The notes: generated from the letters alone by a model not told the origin. A stretch of 32,034 nt of DNA from Nocardioides sp. (GCA_030698375.1 JAUYLL010000076.1:1-32034); one strand, 5' to 3'. Positions 16,213 to 26,044 are shown, counted from the stretch's first letter. Translations and numbers: made by a program.

Positions 16213-17247
16213 ATGCCCATCGCCACCCCCGAGGTCTACGCCGAGATGCTGGACAAGGCGAAGCGTGATTCCTTCGCCTACCCTGCGATCAACGTCACGT
16301 CGTCCCAGACGCTCAACGCCGCGCTCAAGGGCTTCGCCGACGCCGGCAGCGACGGGATCGTGCAGGTCTCCACCGGCGGCGCGGAGTACCTCTCCGGTCC
16401 GTCGATCAAAGACATGGTCACCGGCTCGGCCGCGTTCGCCGCGTACGCCGCCGAGGTGGCCAAGAGCTACCCCGTCAACATCGCGCTGCACACCGACCAC
16501 TGCCCCAAGGACAAGCTCGACGGCTTCGTCCGCCCCCTGGTGGCGCTCTCCGCCGAGCGGGTCAAGGCCGGCCAGGCGCCGTTGTTCCAGTCGCACATGT
16601 GGGACGGGTCCGCGGTGCCGCTGGAGGAGAACCTGCAGATCGCCGAGGAGCTCCTCGCAGCCTGCGCGGCGGCGAAGATCATCCTCGAGATCGAGGTCGG
16701 CGTGGTCGGTGGCGAGGAGGACGGCGTCGTCGGGGCCATCGACGAGAAGCTCTACACGACGCCCGAGGACGCGCTGGCCACCGTCCGGGCGCTCGGGATC
16801 GGCGAGAAGGGGCGCTACATGACCGCGCTGACCTTCGGCAATGTGCACGGCGTCTACAAGCCCGGCAACGTCAAGCTGCGCCCGGAGATCCTCAAGGCCG
16901 CCCAGGAGGCCGTCGTCACCGAGCTCGGCCTCGAGGCCGGCAGCCTGCCCTTCGACCTCGTCTTTCACGGCGGGTCGGGCTCGACCGCCGAGGAGATCGG
17001 CGCGGCCGTCGACTACGGCGTCATCAAGATGAACGTCGACACCGACACCCAGTACGCCTTTACCCGCCCCGTCGCCGCGCACATGTTCGCGAACTACGAC
17101 GGGGTGCTGAAGGTCGACGGCGAGGTCGGCAACAAGAAGCAGTACGACCCACGCGCCTGGGGCAAGGCCGGCGAGGCCGGCATGGCCGCGCGCGTCGTCG
17201 AGGCCTGCGAGAACCTCCGCTCCGCCGGGACGTCCGTCTCCGGCTGA
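16213..17247 (+). CDS. fba: Class II fructose-bisphosphate aldolase
   Basis: Zinc-dependent aldolase of 344 residues that splits fructose-1,6-bisphosphate to glyceraldehyde-3-phosphate and dihydroxyacetone phosphate in glycolysis, and the reverse in gluconeogenesis. Seen: AINVTSSQTLNAALKGF; IALHTDHCPKDKLDGF with catalytic D95 and zinc H96; ILEIEVGVVGGEEDG; LTFGNVHGVYKPGN with a zinc His; FHGGSGST (H252 and the phosphate-binding Gly/Ser loop); and VIKMNVDTDTQYAFTRP. This is the long class IIa form common in actinobacteria. GAGGAG lies 6 nt before ATG. Two hairpins follow before the convergent alpha-glucosidase gene. A DUF3151 gene and purA further on repeat the mycobacterial gene order. Confidence 0.97.
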   Translation: MPIATPEVYAEMLDKAKRDSFAYPAINVTSSQTLNAALKGFADAGSDGIVQVSTGGAEYLSGPSIKDMVTGSAAFAAYAAEVAKSYPVNIALHTDHCPKDKLDGFVRPLVALSAERVKAGQAPLFQSHMWDGSAVPLEENLQIAEELLAACAAAKIILEIEVGVVGGEEDGVVGAIDEKLYTTPEDALATVRALGIGEKGRYMTALTFGNVHGVYKPGNVKLRPEILKAAQEAVVTELGLEAGSLPFDLVFHGGSGSTAEEIGAAVDYGVIKMNVDTDTQYAFTRPVAAHMFANYDGVLKVDGEVGNKKQYDPRAWGKAGEAGMAARVVEACENLRSAGTSVSG

Positions 17248-17272
17248 CGCTCCCGCGGCGCCCGGACCACCG

Positions 17273-17312
17273 CGCCCCCGGACCGTGCCGATTCCGGCAG
17301 GGCCCGGGGGCG
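17273..17312 (+). terminator. Nested hairpin after fba, candidate terminator
   Basis: Outer arms CGCCCCCGG (17273-17281) and CCGGGGGCG (17304-17312) enclose an inner perfect hairpin TGCCG-ATTC-CGGCA (17285-17298). There is no T-run, so it is a U-less terminator candidate, as is common in high-GC actinobacteria. It begins 25 nt after the fba stop. Confidence 0.6.
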
Positions 17313-17414
17313 ACGTGCGTCGCGGGCTGGTCGGCGTACGGCCTGGTGGGTGGGTTGAGCCGATGCGTGGACAGGTTCTTCGGGGTTGGAAGGGTCCAAT
17401 CCGGCGCAGAACCT

Positions 17415-17442
17415 GAAAGTCACTACACGTGTAGTGACTTTC
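17415..17442. repeat. Perfect 28-bp palindrome between convergent fba and alpha-glucosidase genes
   Basis: GAAAGTCACTACAC (17415-17428) is followed directly by its exact reverse complement (17429-17442), with no spacer. It is much less GC-rich than its surroundings (12 of 28). It starts 168 nt after the fba stop and ends 4 nt before the glucosidase stop codon on the other strand. As RNA it forms a long hairpin from either strand ending in TTTC, so a bidirectional terminator is plausible. A protein site or a dispersed palindromic element is an alternative. Confidence 0.9.
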
Positions 17443-17446
17443 GACC

Positions 17447-19198
17447 TCACTCCACCAGCGCCCAGACGGTGACGTCGGAGGGGACGGGGGAGGGGGAGCG
17501 TTCGGGGTGAGGGCCGGGGGCGGTGCTGAGGAGGGGGCGTACACCGGCGGGCAGGTCGACGGGGGCGTCGCCGAAATTGGTCACGACGAGCACCTCGCCC
17601 AGCGGCGTACGGCGGCGCAGCGCGAGCACGTCGGCACCGAGCGTGTCGTCCCAGGTGTGGTCTCCCTCGCCGAGCCGGAGCTCGCGGCGCAGCCGCAGGG
17701 CACGCCGGTAGAGCTCGAGGGTCGACCCGTCGACGCCGGTCTGCCGGTCGGCGGCGAGGTCGCCGTACGCCGGCGGCTGGGGCAGCCAGGACCGTCCGGT
17801 CGGGCTGAAGCCGTACGCCGGCGCGTCGGCCACCCACGGGATCGGGACGCGGCAGCCGTCGCGCCCGGCCACCGTGCCCTCGTGGCGGAACCACGTGGGG
17901 TCCTGGCGGACGTCGTCGGGCAGCGTGGTGTGGTCCGGAAGCCCGAGCTCCTCGCCCTGGTAGAGGTACGCCGACCCCGGCAGCGCGAGCATCAACGCGC
18001 TCGCCGCGCGGGCCCGGTGTAGGCCCAGCTCCGCGTCGGGCTGGGGGTCGCGGGGGCCGATGCCGAGCCCGACGTGGGCGCCCGGGTCGTCGGTCCCGAG
18101 CCGGGTGGCGTGCCGGACGACGTCGTGGTTGCTCAGCACCCAGGTCGTCGGCGCACCGACGACGGCGTTGGCCGCCACCGAGCGGTCGACCGCGGCGCGG
18201 AGCGCTGCGGGCTCCCAGCGGGCACCGAGGAAGGTGAAGTTGAACGCCTGGTGCATCTCGTCGGCACGCACGTAGCGGGCGAGCCGCTCGGGCGGGTCCA
18301 CCCACGCCTCGGCGACCATCATCCGCGAGCCGGCCGGCTCGTAGGAGTCGAGCACGGCGCGCCACGTGCGGTAGACGTCGTGGACCTCCTCCTGGTCCCA
18401 CATGGGCGGCAGCTCGCCCTCCTCGGTGGCGCCGCTGAGCAGGGCGAGCTTCTCGTCCCAGTCCGGGAGCCCCTCGGCCTTGACCAGCGCGTTGGCGACG
18501 TCGACCCGGAAGCCGTCCACCCCGCGGTCGAGCCAGAAGCGCAGGACGGAGAGGAACTCCTCGCGCACCTCGTCGTGGGACCAGTCCAGGTCGGGCTGCC
18601 GGGTGTCGAACAGGTGCAGGTACCACTGCCCGGGCCGGCCGTCGGCCTCGCTCACGCGGGTCCACGCCGGTCCGCCGAAGACGCTGCGCCAGTCGTTGGG
18701 CGGCTCCTCCCCGTCGGCCCCGCGGCCGTCGCGGAAGAGGTAGCGGGCCCGCTCAGGGCTCCCCGGCCCGGCGGCGAGCGCGGCCCGGAACCAGACGTGC
18801 TCGTCGGAGGTGTGGTTGGGCACCAGGTCCACGACCACCCGGAGCCCGAGGTCGTGGGCGCGCGCCACGAGCGCGTCGGCGTCGGCGAGGGTCCCGAACA
18901 GGGGGTCGACGTCGCGGTAGTCGGCCACGTCGTACCCGGCGTCGGCCATCGGCGAGGTGTAGAAGGGGGAGAGCCAGACCGCGTCGACTCCCAGGTCCGC
19001 GAGGTAGGGCAGTCGCGCGGTGATGCCGGGCAGGTCGCCGATGCCGTCGCCGTCGCCGTCGGCGAAGGACCGTGGGTAGACCTGGTAGATCACGGCATCG
19101 CGCCACCAGTCGGTGGCGCGCGCCGGGTCGCTGCCTAGGCCCACGACAGGGTCCACGGCGGGGTCGAGGGTGGGGTCGACGGCGGGGGTGCTCGACAT
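17447..19198 (-). CDS. GH13 alpha-glucosidase / oligo-1,6-glucosidase type
   Basis: A 583-residue glycoside hydrolase with an (alpha/beta)8 barrel. The barrel starts at WWRDAVIYQVYPRSFADGDGDGIGDL, which is diagnostic of the oligo-1,6-glucosidase/alpha-glucosidase subgroup. The four GH13 regions are present: VVVDLVPNHTS; GFRVDVANAL with nucleophile D233; MMVAEAWV with acid E297; WVLSNHDVVRH with D359. It should cleave terminal alpha-1,4 or alpha-1,6 glucose from short oligosaccharides in the cytoplasm, as no signal peptide is present. The first 20 residues are a low-complexity run of V-D-P-x repeats coded by repetitive DNA. A GTG inside this run is an alternative start, since no clear ribosome site precedes ATG 19198. 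It faces fba across the palindrome and diverges from the DUF3151 gene. Confidence 0.92.
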   Translation of the reverse strand: MSSTPAVDPTLDPAVDPVVGLGSDPARATDWWRDAVIYQVYPRSFADGDGDGIGDLPGITARLPYLADLGVDAVWLSPFYTSPMADAGYDVADYRDVDPLFGTLADADALVARAHDLGLRVVVDLVPNHTSDEHVWFRAALAAGPGSPERARYLFRDGRGADGEEPPNDWRSVFGGPAWTRVSEADGRPGQWYLHLFDTRQPDLDWSHDEVREEFLSVLRFWLDRGVDGFRVDVANALVKAEGLPDWDEKLALLSGATEEGELPPMWDQEEVHDVYRTWRAVLDSYEPAGSRMMVAEAWVDPPERLARYVRADEMHQAFNFTFLGARWEPAALRAAVDRSVAANAVVGAPTTWVLSNHDVVRHATRLGTDDPGAHVGLGIGPRDPQPDAELGLHRARAASALMLALPGSAYLYQGEELGLPDHTTLPDDVRQDPTWFRHEGTVAGRDGCRVPIPWVADAPAYGFSPTGRSWLPQPPAYGDLAADRQTGVDGSTLELYRRALRLRRELRLGEGDHTWDDTLGADVLALRRRTPLGEVLVVTNFGDAPVDLPAGVRPLLSTAPGPHPERSPSPVPSDVTVWALVE

Positions 19199-19308
19199 GG
19201 CGCCATCGTGGCAGGCGACTGGGTGCTCCGGTCATCGGCGGGCGGTGCTCGGACGCCGGCGACCCGGCGGTCCCGCCCGGTACGGACCCGCCTGCGACCA
19301 TGGGCGAC

Positions 19309-19722
19309 ATGAGCTTTCCCGATCTGATGGCCGGCCCGCCCCCGACGCACCTGCCCGAGGACCCCGCGGCCGCGGACCTCGAGGCGGGCACCAGCCCGAC
19401 CGACGTCGTACGTCGGCACCCGGAGTCGCCGCTGGCGTGGGCCACGCTGGCCGAGGAGGCCCGCGACGAGGGGGCGGACGACGTGACCGTCTACGCCTAT
19501 TCCCGGGTCGGCTACCACCGCAGCCTGGACCTGCTCCGGCGCAACGGCTGGAAGGGGCACGGCCCGGTGCCGTGGGACCACGAGCCGAACCGCGGGTTCC
19601 TGCGGTCGCTGGCCCTCCTGGCCCAGGCTGCGAACGCGATCGGCGAGGAGCCGGAGGGTCGGCGTTGCGCGGAGTTCCTGCGCGACTCCAGCCCCGAGGG
19701 GCACGCCGCGCTGCTGGGCTGA
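19309..19722 (+). CDS. DUF3151 family protein
   Basis: A small soluble protein of 137 residues. Core text such as VVRRHPESPLAWATLAEEA, VYAYSRVGYHRSLDLLRRNGWKGHGPVPWDHEPNRGF and LALLAQAANAIGE is characteristic of DUF3151, an all-helical actinobacterial family of unknown function with a TPR-like look. It is usually found near fba and purA (M. tuberculosis Rv0360c from memory), as here. Two in-frame ATGs are possible, 19300 (MGDMSF) and 19309; neither has a strong ribosome site, and 19309 is chosen by N-terminal similarity. A very stable hairpin follows 26 nt after the stop. Confidence 0.9.
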   Translation: MSFPDLMAGPPPTHLPEDPAAADLEAGTSPTDVVRRHPESPLAWATLAEEARDEGADDVTVYAYSRVGYHRSLDLLRRNGWKGHGPVPWDHEPNRGFLRSLALLAQAANAIGEEPEGRRCAEFLRDSSPEGHAALLG

Positions 19723-19740
19723 GACGCCAGCAGGGTTCGG

Positions 19741-19797
19741 ACGTGGCCGAGGCGTCGGAATCGTCCCCTGCACGATTCCGACGCCTCAGCACCACGT
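19741..19797 (+). terminator. Long perfect hairpin after DUF3151 gene, likely terminator
   Basis: Inner arms GAGGCGTCGGAATCGT (19749-19764) and its exact complement (19772-19787) form a 16-bp stem with a 7-nt loop. Outer arms ACGTGG (19741-19746) and CCACGT (19792-19797) add 6 bp. There is no T-run. It starts 18 nt after the stop codon. Confidence 0.75.
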
Positions 19798-20004
19798 GCC
19801 TCGAGTCGGGCCCGCCCAGGTTCCGCCGGTCGCTCGACGCGGCCCACGTCCCCCGTGGCCGTCCCCCGTCGCGCTGCACCGTCGTCCGCCCGCCGGGTGC
19901 CCTGTCGTGGCCAGCGAACGGGTCCCGGACGGGACGCCGACTCGATGCGGACGACGCTAGTTGCCGACATGGGTCGCGTCTCGGCAGCAAATGGACTCCG
20001 GCAG

Positions 20005-20010
20005 TAACAT
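20005..20010 (+). promoter_or_regulatory. -10 box of the TrmB/LuxR-type regulator, leaderless candidate
   Basis: TAACAT (20005-20010) ends 6 nt before ATG 20017, so transcription would begin at or next to the start codon. The inverted repeat TGCCGA/TCGGCA (19962-19986) just upstream could be a self-binding site for the regulator. Confidence 0.45.
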
Positions 20011-20016
20011 GCCGCT

Positions 20017-21006
20017 ATGGCCGACCACCTGCTCGCGGCGGTCGGGATGGATGCCGCCGCCGAGCACCTCTACCGCTCCCTGCTGCGGCACTCGGGGGGG
20101 CCGGTGGAGGATCTCGCCCGGACGACCGGGCGGACTGTCCCCGTCCTCGAGCGTGACCTCGCGCCGCTGCGTGCGGCCGGGCTTGTGCGGGTCGCCCGTG
20201 GCCGGGTCACCCCGGTCGACCCCGGGGAGGTGCTGCCCGCCCTCATCGCTGAGGAGTCCCGCCGGCTCGGCCAGCAGGAGGAACGCCTGCGTGCGCTCCA
20301 CGACGCCGTCCCCGTCCTGCGAGCCGAGCACGAGCGCCCGGTGGAGGAACCGGCCGTCGCCCTCGTCGGCGAGGTGCTGGAGGGCGCGGACCTGGCGGCG
20401 GCGTACGTCGCGCTGGTCGAGCAGGGGTCCGGGCCACTGCGCTGGCTGCGACCCACCGTCGACATCGGGCGCTCCGACGACCCCGGCGTGCGAGCGCTCG
20501 AAGACGCCGTCCGTACGGCGGTGAGCCACGGCCGCCGGTCGCAGGCGGTCTATCCCGCACGTGCGCTCCAGCAGGCGCCCGGCGAGCTGCGCACCCGCGC
20601 GGCGTACGGCGAGGAGATCCGGGTGATGGCGGCGGTCCCCAGTTACCTCTCGATCCTCGGGGACGCGGGCGTGGTGCTCCCCGAGGTGTGGGGGTCCGAG
20701 ACCGGGAGCCGCACCGTGGTGCGCGGCCCGGGCCTGGTGCGGCTGGCCGAGCTGGCCTTCCGGGGTCTGTGGGAGCGGGCCCTGCCGATCCCCGGTCTCG
20801 AGCCCCGGCAGACCGATCGTCGCTCCCGGGAGCGCACGCTCCTGCTCGAGCAGCTCGCCGGCGGCGCGAAGGACGAGCAGATCGCCCGCGTCCTCGGCCT
20901 CGGCCTGCGCACGGTGCGGCGGCGCGTCGCCGAGGTGATGGAGGAGCTCGCGGTGGAGACGCGGTTCCAGGCCGGCATGGAGGCCGTCCGCCGCGGCTGG
21001 CTCTGA
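20017..21006 (+). CDS. TrmB-like / LuxR-type transcriptional regulator
   Basis: A 329-residue one-component regulator. The first 65 residues look like a TrmB-type winged helix ([44 protein letters not shown]). A helical segment and a PLD-like central region with [14 protein letters not shown] follow. The C-terminal part [41 protein letters not shown] (about 270-315) is a LuxR-type helix-turn-helix, ending in a short Arg/Trp tail. Actinobacteria carry many such orphan TrmB/LuxR hybrids, mostly unstudied. No cognate sensor kinase is adjacent. It converges with the lipid kinase gene (4-nt gap). Targets are unknown; self-regulation through the inverted repeat upstream is possible. Confidence 0.82.
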   Translation: MADHLLAAVGMDAAAEHLYRSLLRHSGGPVEDLARTTGRTVPVLERDLAPLRAAGLVRVARGRVTPVDPGEVLPALIAEESRRLGQQEERLRALHDAVPVLRAEHERPVEEPAVALVGEVLEGADLAAAYVALVEQGSGPLRWLRPTVDIGRSDDPGVRALEDAVRTAVSHGRRSQAVYPARALQQAPGELRTRAAYGEEIRVMAAVPSYLSILGDAGVVLPEVWGSETGSRTVVRGPGLVRLAELAFRGLWERALPIPGLEPRQTDRRSRERTLLLEQLAGGAKDEQIARVLGLGLRTVRRRVAEVMEELAVETRFQAGMEAVRRGWL

Positions 21007-21010
21007 CCCG

Positions 21011-21910
21011 TCAGCGGGGCAGGGTCATCTGGAACGCGGCCGGCTCGACGTGCCAGGTGCGGTTGCGCTCGGGGGCGGAGAGCTCGCCGTCGGCGGAACA
21101 CCGGAACTCCTCACCGGTGACCTGGACCCGCTGCCCGCGCAGGTGGCGGACGTCGTCGCGCTCCTGGTGCTCGCCCTTGCGCAGCTTCGCGGCGTACCCG
21201 AACCGCGCCAAGGGGCCGATCGCGAAGGAGATCATCACGTCGATGGAGCCGTCCTCGGGAGAGGCGTCGGGGGTCAGCTCGGTGCCCCCACCGACGTGGC
21301 TGCTGTTGCCGAGGGCGACCTGGAGCACCGGGTGGTCGACGTCGGCGACGACCTCGCCGTCGACCTCCACCCGGAGTCGGACGAACGGGGGGCGGACCGA
21401 GGCGATGAGCGCCCCGATCGGGTAGCCCAGCCGGCCGAGCTTGATCTTGCCGAGGTGGTCCTTCCAGCTGTGTGCCCTCCGCGAGGCCTCGGCACCCACC
21501 CCGATGTGCACGTTGTTGACCACCACGTTGCCGGCGCAGTCCACGAGCAGGTCGACCGGGCGAACGTCCCCCTCGAGCACCAGGCGGGCGGCCTCCTCCG
21601 GGTCCAGGGGGATCCCCTGGCCACGGGCGAAGTCGTTGCCGGTGCCCAGGGGCAGCAGCGCGAGGGTGGTCGCGGCGAGGTCGTGGCGCCGGTGCAGGGC
21701 GGCCACGACGGCGTGCAGGCTGCCGTCCCCACCCGCGACGACGATGCGCCGGGAGCCCGCGCGGTGCAGGACCCCGTCGAGCTCGCCGGGGTTGCTGGTC
21801 GCTGCCACCTCGACGTCACCCTTCTCGCGCAGCACGGCGAGGGCGCGCTCGAGGTTCTCCTCGTCGGCCGTGCCCGCGTCGGCGTTGGTGATCAGCAGCA
21901 GGGGATCCAC
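21011..21910 (-). CDS. Diacylglycerol kinase family lipid kinase (DagK/YegS type)
   Basis: A 299-residue cytosolic lipid kinase. Seen: nucleotide-binding start [30 protein letters not shown] (G60-S64, the ATP motif of the DGK catalytic domain); [12 protein letters not shown] (87-96); [39 protein letters not shown]; and [16 protein letters not shown] in the C-terminal beta-rich domain. Members phosphorylate diacylglycerol or related lipids, often recycling membrane lipids; actinobacterial versions can supply phosphatidic acid for phosphatidylinositol-type lipids. The GTG start at 21910 is chosen because TAGTCT (21923-21918 on the minus strand) lies 7 nt before it, and the frame further upstream loses similarity. 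Confidence 0.92.
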   Translation of the reverse strand: MDPLLLITNADAGTADEENLERALAVLREKGDVEVAATSNPGELDGVLHRAGSRRIVVAGGDGSLHAVVAALHRRHDLAATTLALLPLGTGNDFARGQGIPLDPEEAARLVLEGDVRPVDLLVDCAGNVVVNNVHIGVGAEASRRAHSWKDHLGKIKLGRLGYPIGALIASVRPPFVRLRVEVDGEVVADVDHPVLQVALGNSSHVGGGTELTPDASPEDGSIDVMISFAIGPLARFGYAAKLRKGEHQERDDVRHLRGQRVQVTGEEFRCSADGELSAPERNRTWHVEPAAFQMTLPR

Positions 21911-21917
21911 GGCGGCG

Positions 21918-21923
21918 AGACTA
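21918..21923 (-). promoter_or_regulatory. -10 box of the lipid kinase gene, leaderless candidate
   Basis: On the minus strand TAGTCT reads from 21923 to 21918 and is followed after 7 nt by GTG 21910. Transcription would start close to the G of the start codon. It diverges from the purA promoter 29 bp away. Confidence 0.45.
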
Positions 21924-21951
21924 CAACCGGGGTCTACGGCGTCGGTCTTGG

Positions 21952-21996
21952 TAGCGTGGGGCCGCAAGAGCCCCGGTCGCTGTTGCCCCGGGGCTC
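21952..21996 (+). promoter_or_regulatory. purA promoter -10 and 5' leader hairpin
   Basis: TAGCGT (21952-21957) fits a -10 box, with transcription expected near 21964. The RNA would begin almost directly with a 9-bp GC hairpin: GAGCCCCGG (21968-21976) and CCGGGGCTC (21988-21996), loop 11 nt. The ribosome site GAGGAG (22031-22036) is 35 nt further on. The hairpin may protect the 5' end or tune translation; it does not match any riboswitch I know. Confidence 0.45.
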
Positions 21997-22042
21997 GTGT
22001 CGTGCCAGGACGGCGCGACCCGACCGACCCGAGGAGACCGTG

Positions 22043-23329
<1,287 letters not shown>

Positions 23330-23337
23330 GCCGCCAT

Positions 23338-23343
23338 TAGGGT
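23338..23343 (+). promoter_or_regulatory. -10 box of purD, leaderless candidate
   Basis: TAGGGT (23338-23343) ends 8 nt before GTG 23352, in the 22-nt gap after purA. purD may therefore be expressed from its own promoter, independent of purA read-through. Confidence 0.4.
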
Positions 23344-23351
23344 GGTGTCCC

Positions 23352-24590
23352 GTGAAGACCCTCGTCATCGGCCCTGGCGGCCGTGAGCACGCGCTCGCCC
23401 TCGCGCTGTCGCGCGACCCGGGGGTGAGCGAGGTGCACGTCGCCCCGGGCAACCCGGGTGCCGCGGCGGTGGCCACGCTGCACGATGTCGACGCCGTCGA
23501 CCCGGATGCGGTGGCCGACCTCGCCGAGCGCCTGGCGGTCGACCTCGTCGTCGTGGGTCCCGAGGCGCCGTTGGTCGCCGGGGTCGCCGATGCCGTCACC
23601 GCGCGGGGGATCGCCTGTTTCGGCCCCTCGGCCGACGCGGCTCACCTGGAGGGGTCGAAGGCCTTCGCCAAGGAGGTCATGGCCGCCGCCGACGTCCCGA
23701 CGGCGATGGCGCGGGTGTGCGACACCCTCGAGGAGGTCAGCGAGGCCCTCGACGCGTTCGGGGCGCCGTACGTCGTCAAGGACGACGGGCTCGCGGCCGG
23801 CAAGGGCGTGGTCGTCACCGACAACCGTGACGAGGCCGTCGCGCACGCACTGGCCTGCGAGCGGGTGGTCATCGAGGAGTTCCTCGACGGCCCCGAGGTC
23901 TCGCTGTTCGCGATCACCGACGGCTCGACGGTCTACCCGCTGCAGCCGGCCCAGGACTTCAAGCGGATCTACGACGACGGCGAGGGACCGAACACCGGCG
24001 GGATGGGCGCCTACACGCCGCTGCCGTGGGCCTCGGAGAACCTCGTCGCCGAGGTGCTCGACCGGGTCCTGCAGCCCACCATCGACGAGATGGCCCGCCG
24101 CGGCACCCCCTTCCGTGGCCTGTTGTACGCCGGGCTGGCGTTGACCAGGCGTGGCGTGCGCGTGGTCGAGTTCAACGCCCGTTTCGGCGACCCCGAGACC
24201 CAGCCGCTGCTGGCGCTGCTGGACTCCCCGCTCGGCACCCTGCTGCACGCCGCCGCGACCGGCCGCCTCCACGAGATCCCGGTCCCGGTCTGGAAGTCCG
24301 GCGCCGCCGTCGCCGTGGTGATGGCCTCGGCCGACTACCCCGACACCCCCCGCCTCGGGGACGAGATCACCGGGATCGCCGCAGCGGAGTCCATCGATGG
24401 TGTCGACGTGATCCACGCCGGCACCCGCCTCGACGACGACGGACGCCTGGTCACCTCCGGCGGTCGGGTCCTCGCCGTGACCGCCGTGCGCGGAAGCGTG
24501 GCCGACGCGCGCACGGCGGCGTACGCCGGCGTCGCCGAGATCGAGTTCGACGGCGCCCAGCACCGCACCGACATCGCCGCCGGCATCTGA
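23352..24590 (+). CDS. purD: Phosphoribosylamine-glycine ligase
   Basis: ATP-grasp enzyme that makes glycinamide ribonucleotide from phosphoribosylamine and glycine, step 2 of purine synthesis. 412 residues. Seen: the N-terminal VIGPGGREHALALAL; DLVVVGPEAPLVAGVAD; the ATP-grasp lid region APYVVKDDGLAAGKGVVV; VVIEEFLDGPEVSLFAI; DFKRIYDDGEGPNTGGMGAY; and the family signature RFGDPETQPLL with metal-binding EFNARFGDPE. GTG 23352 is the start, since the protein begins at the first beta strand (VKTLVIGPGG). purB follows after 16 nt with its own ribosome site. Confidence 0.97.
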   Translation: MKTLVIGPGGREHALALALSRDPGVSEVHVAPGNPGAAAVATLHDVDAVDPDAVADLAERLAVDLVVVGPEAPLVAGVADAVTARGIACFGPSADAAHLEGSKAFAKEVMAAADVPTAMARVCDTLEEVSEALDAFGAPYVVKDDGLAAGKGVVVTDNRDEAVAHALACERVVIEEFLDGPEVSLFAITDGSTVYPLQPAQDFKRIYDDGEGPNTGGMGAYTPLPWASENLVAEVLDRVLQPTIDEMARRGTPFRGLLYAGLALTRRGVRVVEFNARFGDPETQPLLALLDSPLGTLLHAAATGRLHEIPVPVWKSGAAVAVVMASADYPDTPRLGDEITGIAAAESIDGVDVIHAGTRLDDDGRLVTSGGRVLAVTAVRGSVADARTAAYAGVAEIEFDGAQHRTDIAAGI

Positions 24591-24606
24591 CGCACCCAGG
24601 AGCACA

Positions 24607-26025
24607 GTGAGCATCCCCAACGTCCTCGCGGGCCGGTACGCCGGCGCCGACCTTGCCCGGCTCTGGAGCCCTGAGCACAAGATCGTGCTGGAGCGGCAGC
24701 TGTGGATCGCGGTCCTGCGGGCCCAGCGCGACCTCGGCATCGACGTGCCCGACGGTGTCGTGGAGGCCTACGAGGCCGTCGTCGACCAGGTCGACCTCGC
24801 CTCCATCGCCGCCCGCGAGCGGGTCACCAGGCACGACGTGAAGGCCCGCATCGAGGAGTTCTGCGCGCTCGCCGGGCACGAGCACGTCCACAAGGGCATG
24901 ACCTCGCGCGACCTCACCGAGAACGTCGAGCAGCTCCAGGTACGCCGCTCCCTGGAGCTCCTGCGCGACCGCGCGGTCGCGACGGTGGCCCACCTGGCCC
25001 GGCTGGCTGCCGAGCACGAGAGCACCGTGCTCACCGGCCGTTCCCACAACGTCGCCGCGCAGGCCACCACCCTCGGCAAGCGCTTCGCCACCGTCGCTGA
25101 CGAGATGCTGGTGGCGCTGGCCCGCGTCGAGGAACTCCTGGCCCGCTACCCGCTGCGTGGCATCAAGGGGCCGGTCGGCACGTCCCAGGACATGCTCGAC
25201 CTGCTCGACGGCGACGCGAGCCGGCTCGCCGAGCTCGAGGAGCGGGTCGCGGCCCACCTCGGGTTCGACGCGGTGCTCACCAGCGTCGGTCAGGTCTACC
25301 CGCGCTCGCTGGACTTCGACGTCGTCTCCGCGCTGGTCCAGCTCGTCTCCGGCCCCTCGAACCTCGCGACCACGATCCGGCTGATGGCCGGCATCGAGCT
25401 CGTCACCGAGGGGTTCGCCGAGGGACAGGTCGGCTCCTCGGCGATGCCGCACAAGATGAACACCCGCTCCGCCGAGCGGGTCAACGGGCTCGCCGTGGTG
25501 CTCCGCGGCAACCTCGCGATGCTCGGCGAGCTCGCCGGCGACCAGTGGAACGAGGGCGACGTCTCCTGCTCCGTGGTGCGCCGGGTCGCGCTGCCCGACG
25601 CCTTCTTCGCCGCCGACGGCCTCTTCCAGACCTTCCTCACTGTGCTCGGGGAGTTCGGCGCGTTCCCAGCGGTGATCCAGCGCGAGCTGGACCGCTACCT
25701 GCCGTTCCTGGCCACCACGAAGGTGCTGATGGCGGCCGTGCGCAACGGGGTGGGTCGCGAGGTCGCCCACGAGGTGATCAAGGAGCACGCGGTCGGCGTG
25801 GCGCTGGAGATGCGCCAGGGGCTGGCCACCAACGACCTCCTCGACCGGTTGGCCGCCGACGAGCGCCTGGGCCTGGATCGCGGCGCGGTCGACGCCCTCG
25901 TGGCCGAGCCGATCGGGTTCACCGGCGCCGCGGTGGCGCAGGTCCAGGAGGTCTGCCGCCGGGTCGAGGCCGTCGTGGCCCGCCATCCCGAGGCGGCGGC
26001 GTACCGCCCCGGCGCCATCCTCTGA
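24607..26025 (+). CDS. purB: Adenylosuccinate lyase
   Basis: Homotetrameric fumarase-superfamily lyase that releases fumarate from SAICAR (IMP pathway) and from adenylosuccinate (AMP branch), so it serves both PurC and PurA of this cluster. 472 residues. Seen: HEHVHKGMTSRDLTENVEQ (conserved region 1 with T/S-R-D), TGRSHNVAAQATTLGKRF (region 2 with the catalytic His), and the flexible signature loop GSSAMPHKMNTRSAERV (277 onward, catalytic Ser). GTG 24607 is preceded by AGGAG (24599-24603), 16 nt after the purD stop. The end of the cluster is interrupted by the phytochrome gene before purC. Confidence 0.97.
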   Translation: MSIPNVLAGRYAGADLARLWSPEHKIVLERQLWIAVLRAQRDLGIDVPDGVVEAYEAVVDQVDLASIAARERVTRHDVKARIEEFCALAGHEHVHKGMTSRDLTENVEQLQVRRSLELLRDRAVATVAHLARLAAEHESTVLTGRSHNVAAQATTLGKRFATVADEMLVALARVEELLARYPLRGIKGPVGTSQDMLDLLDGDASRLAELEERVAAHLGFDAVLTSVGQVYPRSLDFDVVSALVQLVSGPSNLATTIRLMAGIELVTEGFAEGQVGSSAMPHKMNTRSAERVNGLAVVLRGNLAMLGELAGDQWNEGDVSCSVVRRVALPDAFFAADGLFQTFLTVLGEFGAFPAVIQRELDRYLPFLATTKVLMAAVRNGVGREVAHEVIKEHAVGVALEMRQGLATNDLLDRLAADERLGLDRGAVDALVAEPIGFTGAAVAQVQEVCRRVEAVVARHPEAAAYRPGAIL

Positions 26026-26044
26026 GCGCAGCGGCGACCTGGGA

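Larger units (their letters stand above)
19723..20016. other. 294-bp gap without a gene between DUF3151 and the TrmB/LuxR-type regulator
   Basis: The left end holds the long hairpin at 19741-19797. The middle has two copies of CGTCCCCCGT (about 19848 and 19860) and no reading frame with coding character. The right end has a 6-bp inverted repeat TGCCGA (19962-19967) / TCGGCA (19981-19986) and a TAACAT box. Nothing else is recognised. Confidence 0.5.

Noticed and set aside
21963..22042. Purine riboswitch in the purA leader
   Set aside because: Only one GC stem is present; no three-way junction or conserved purine-aptamer bases are visible.
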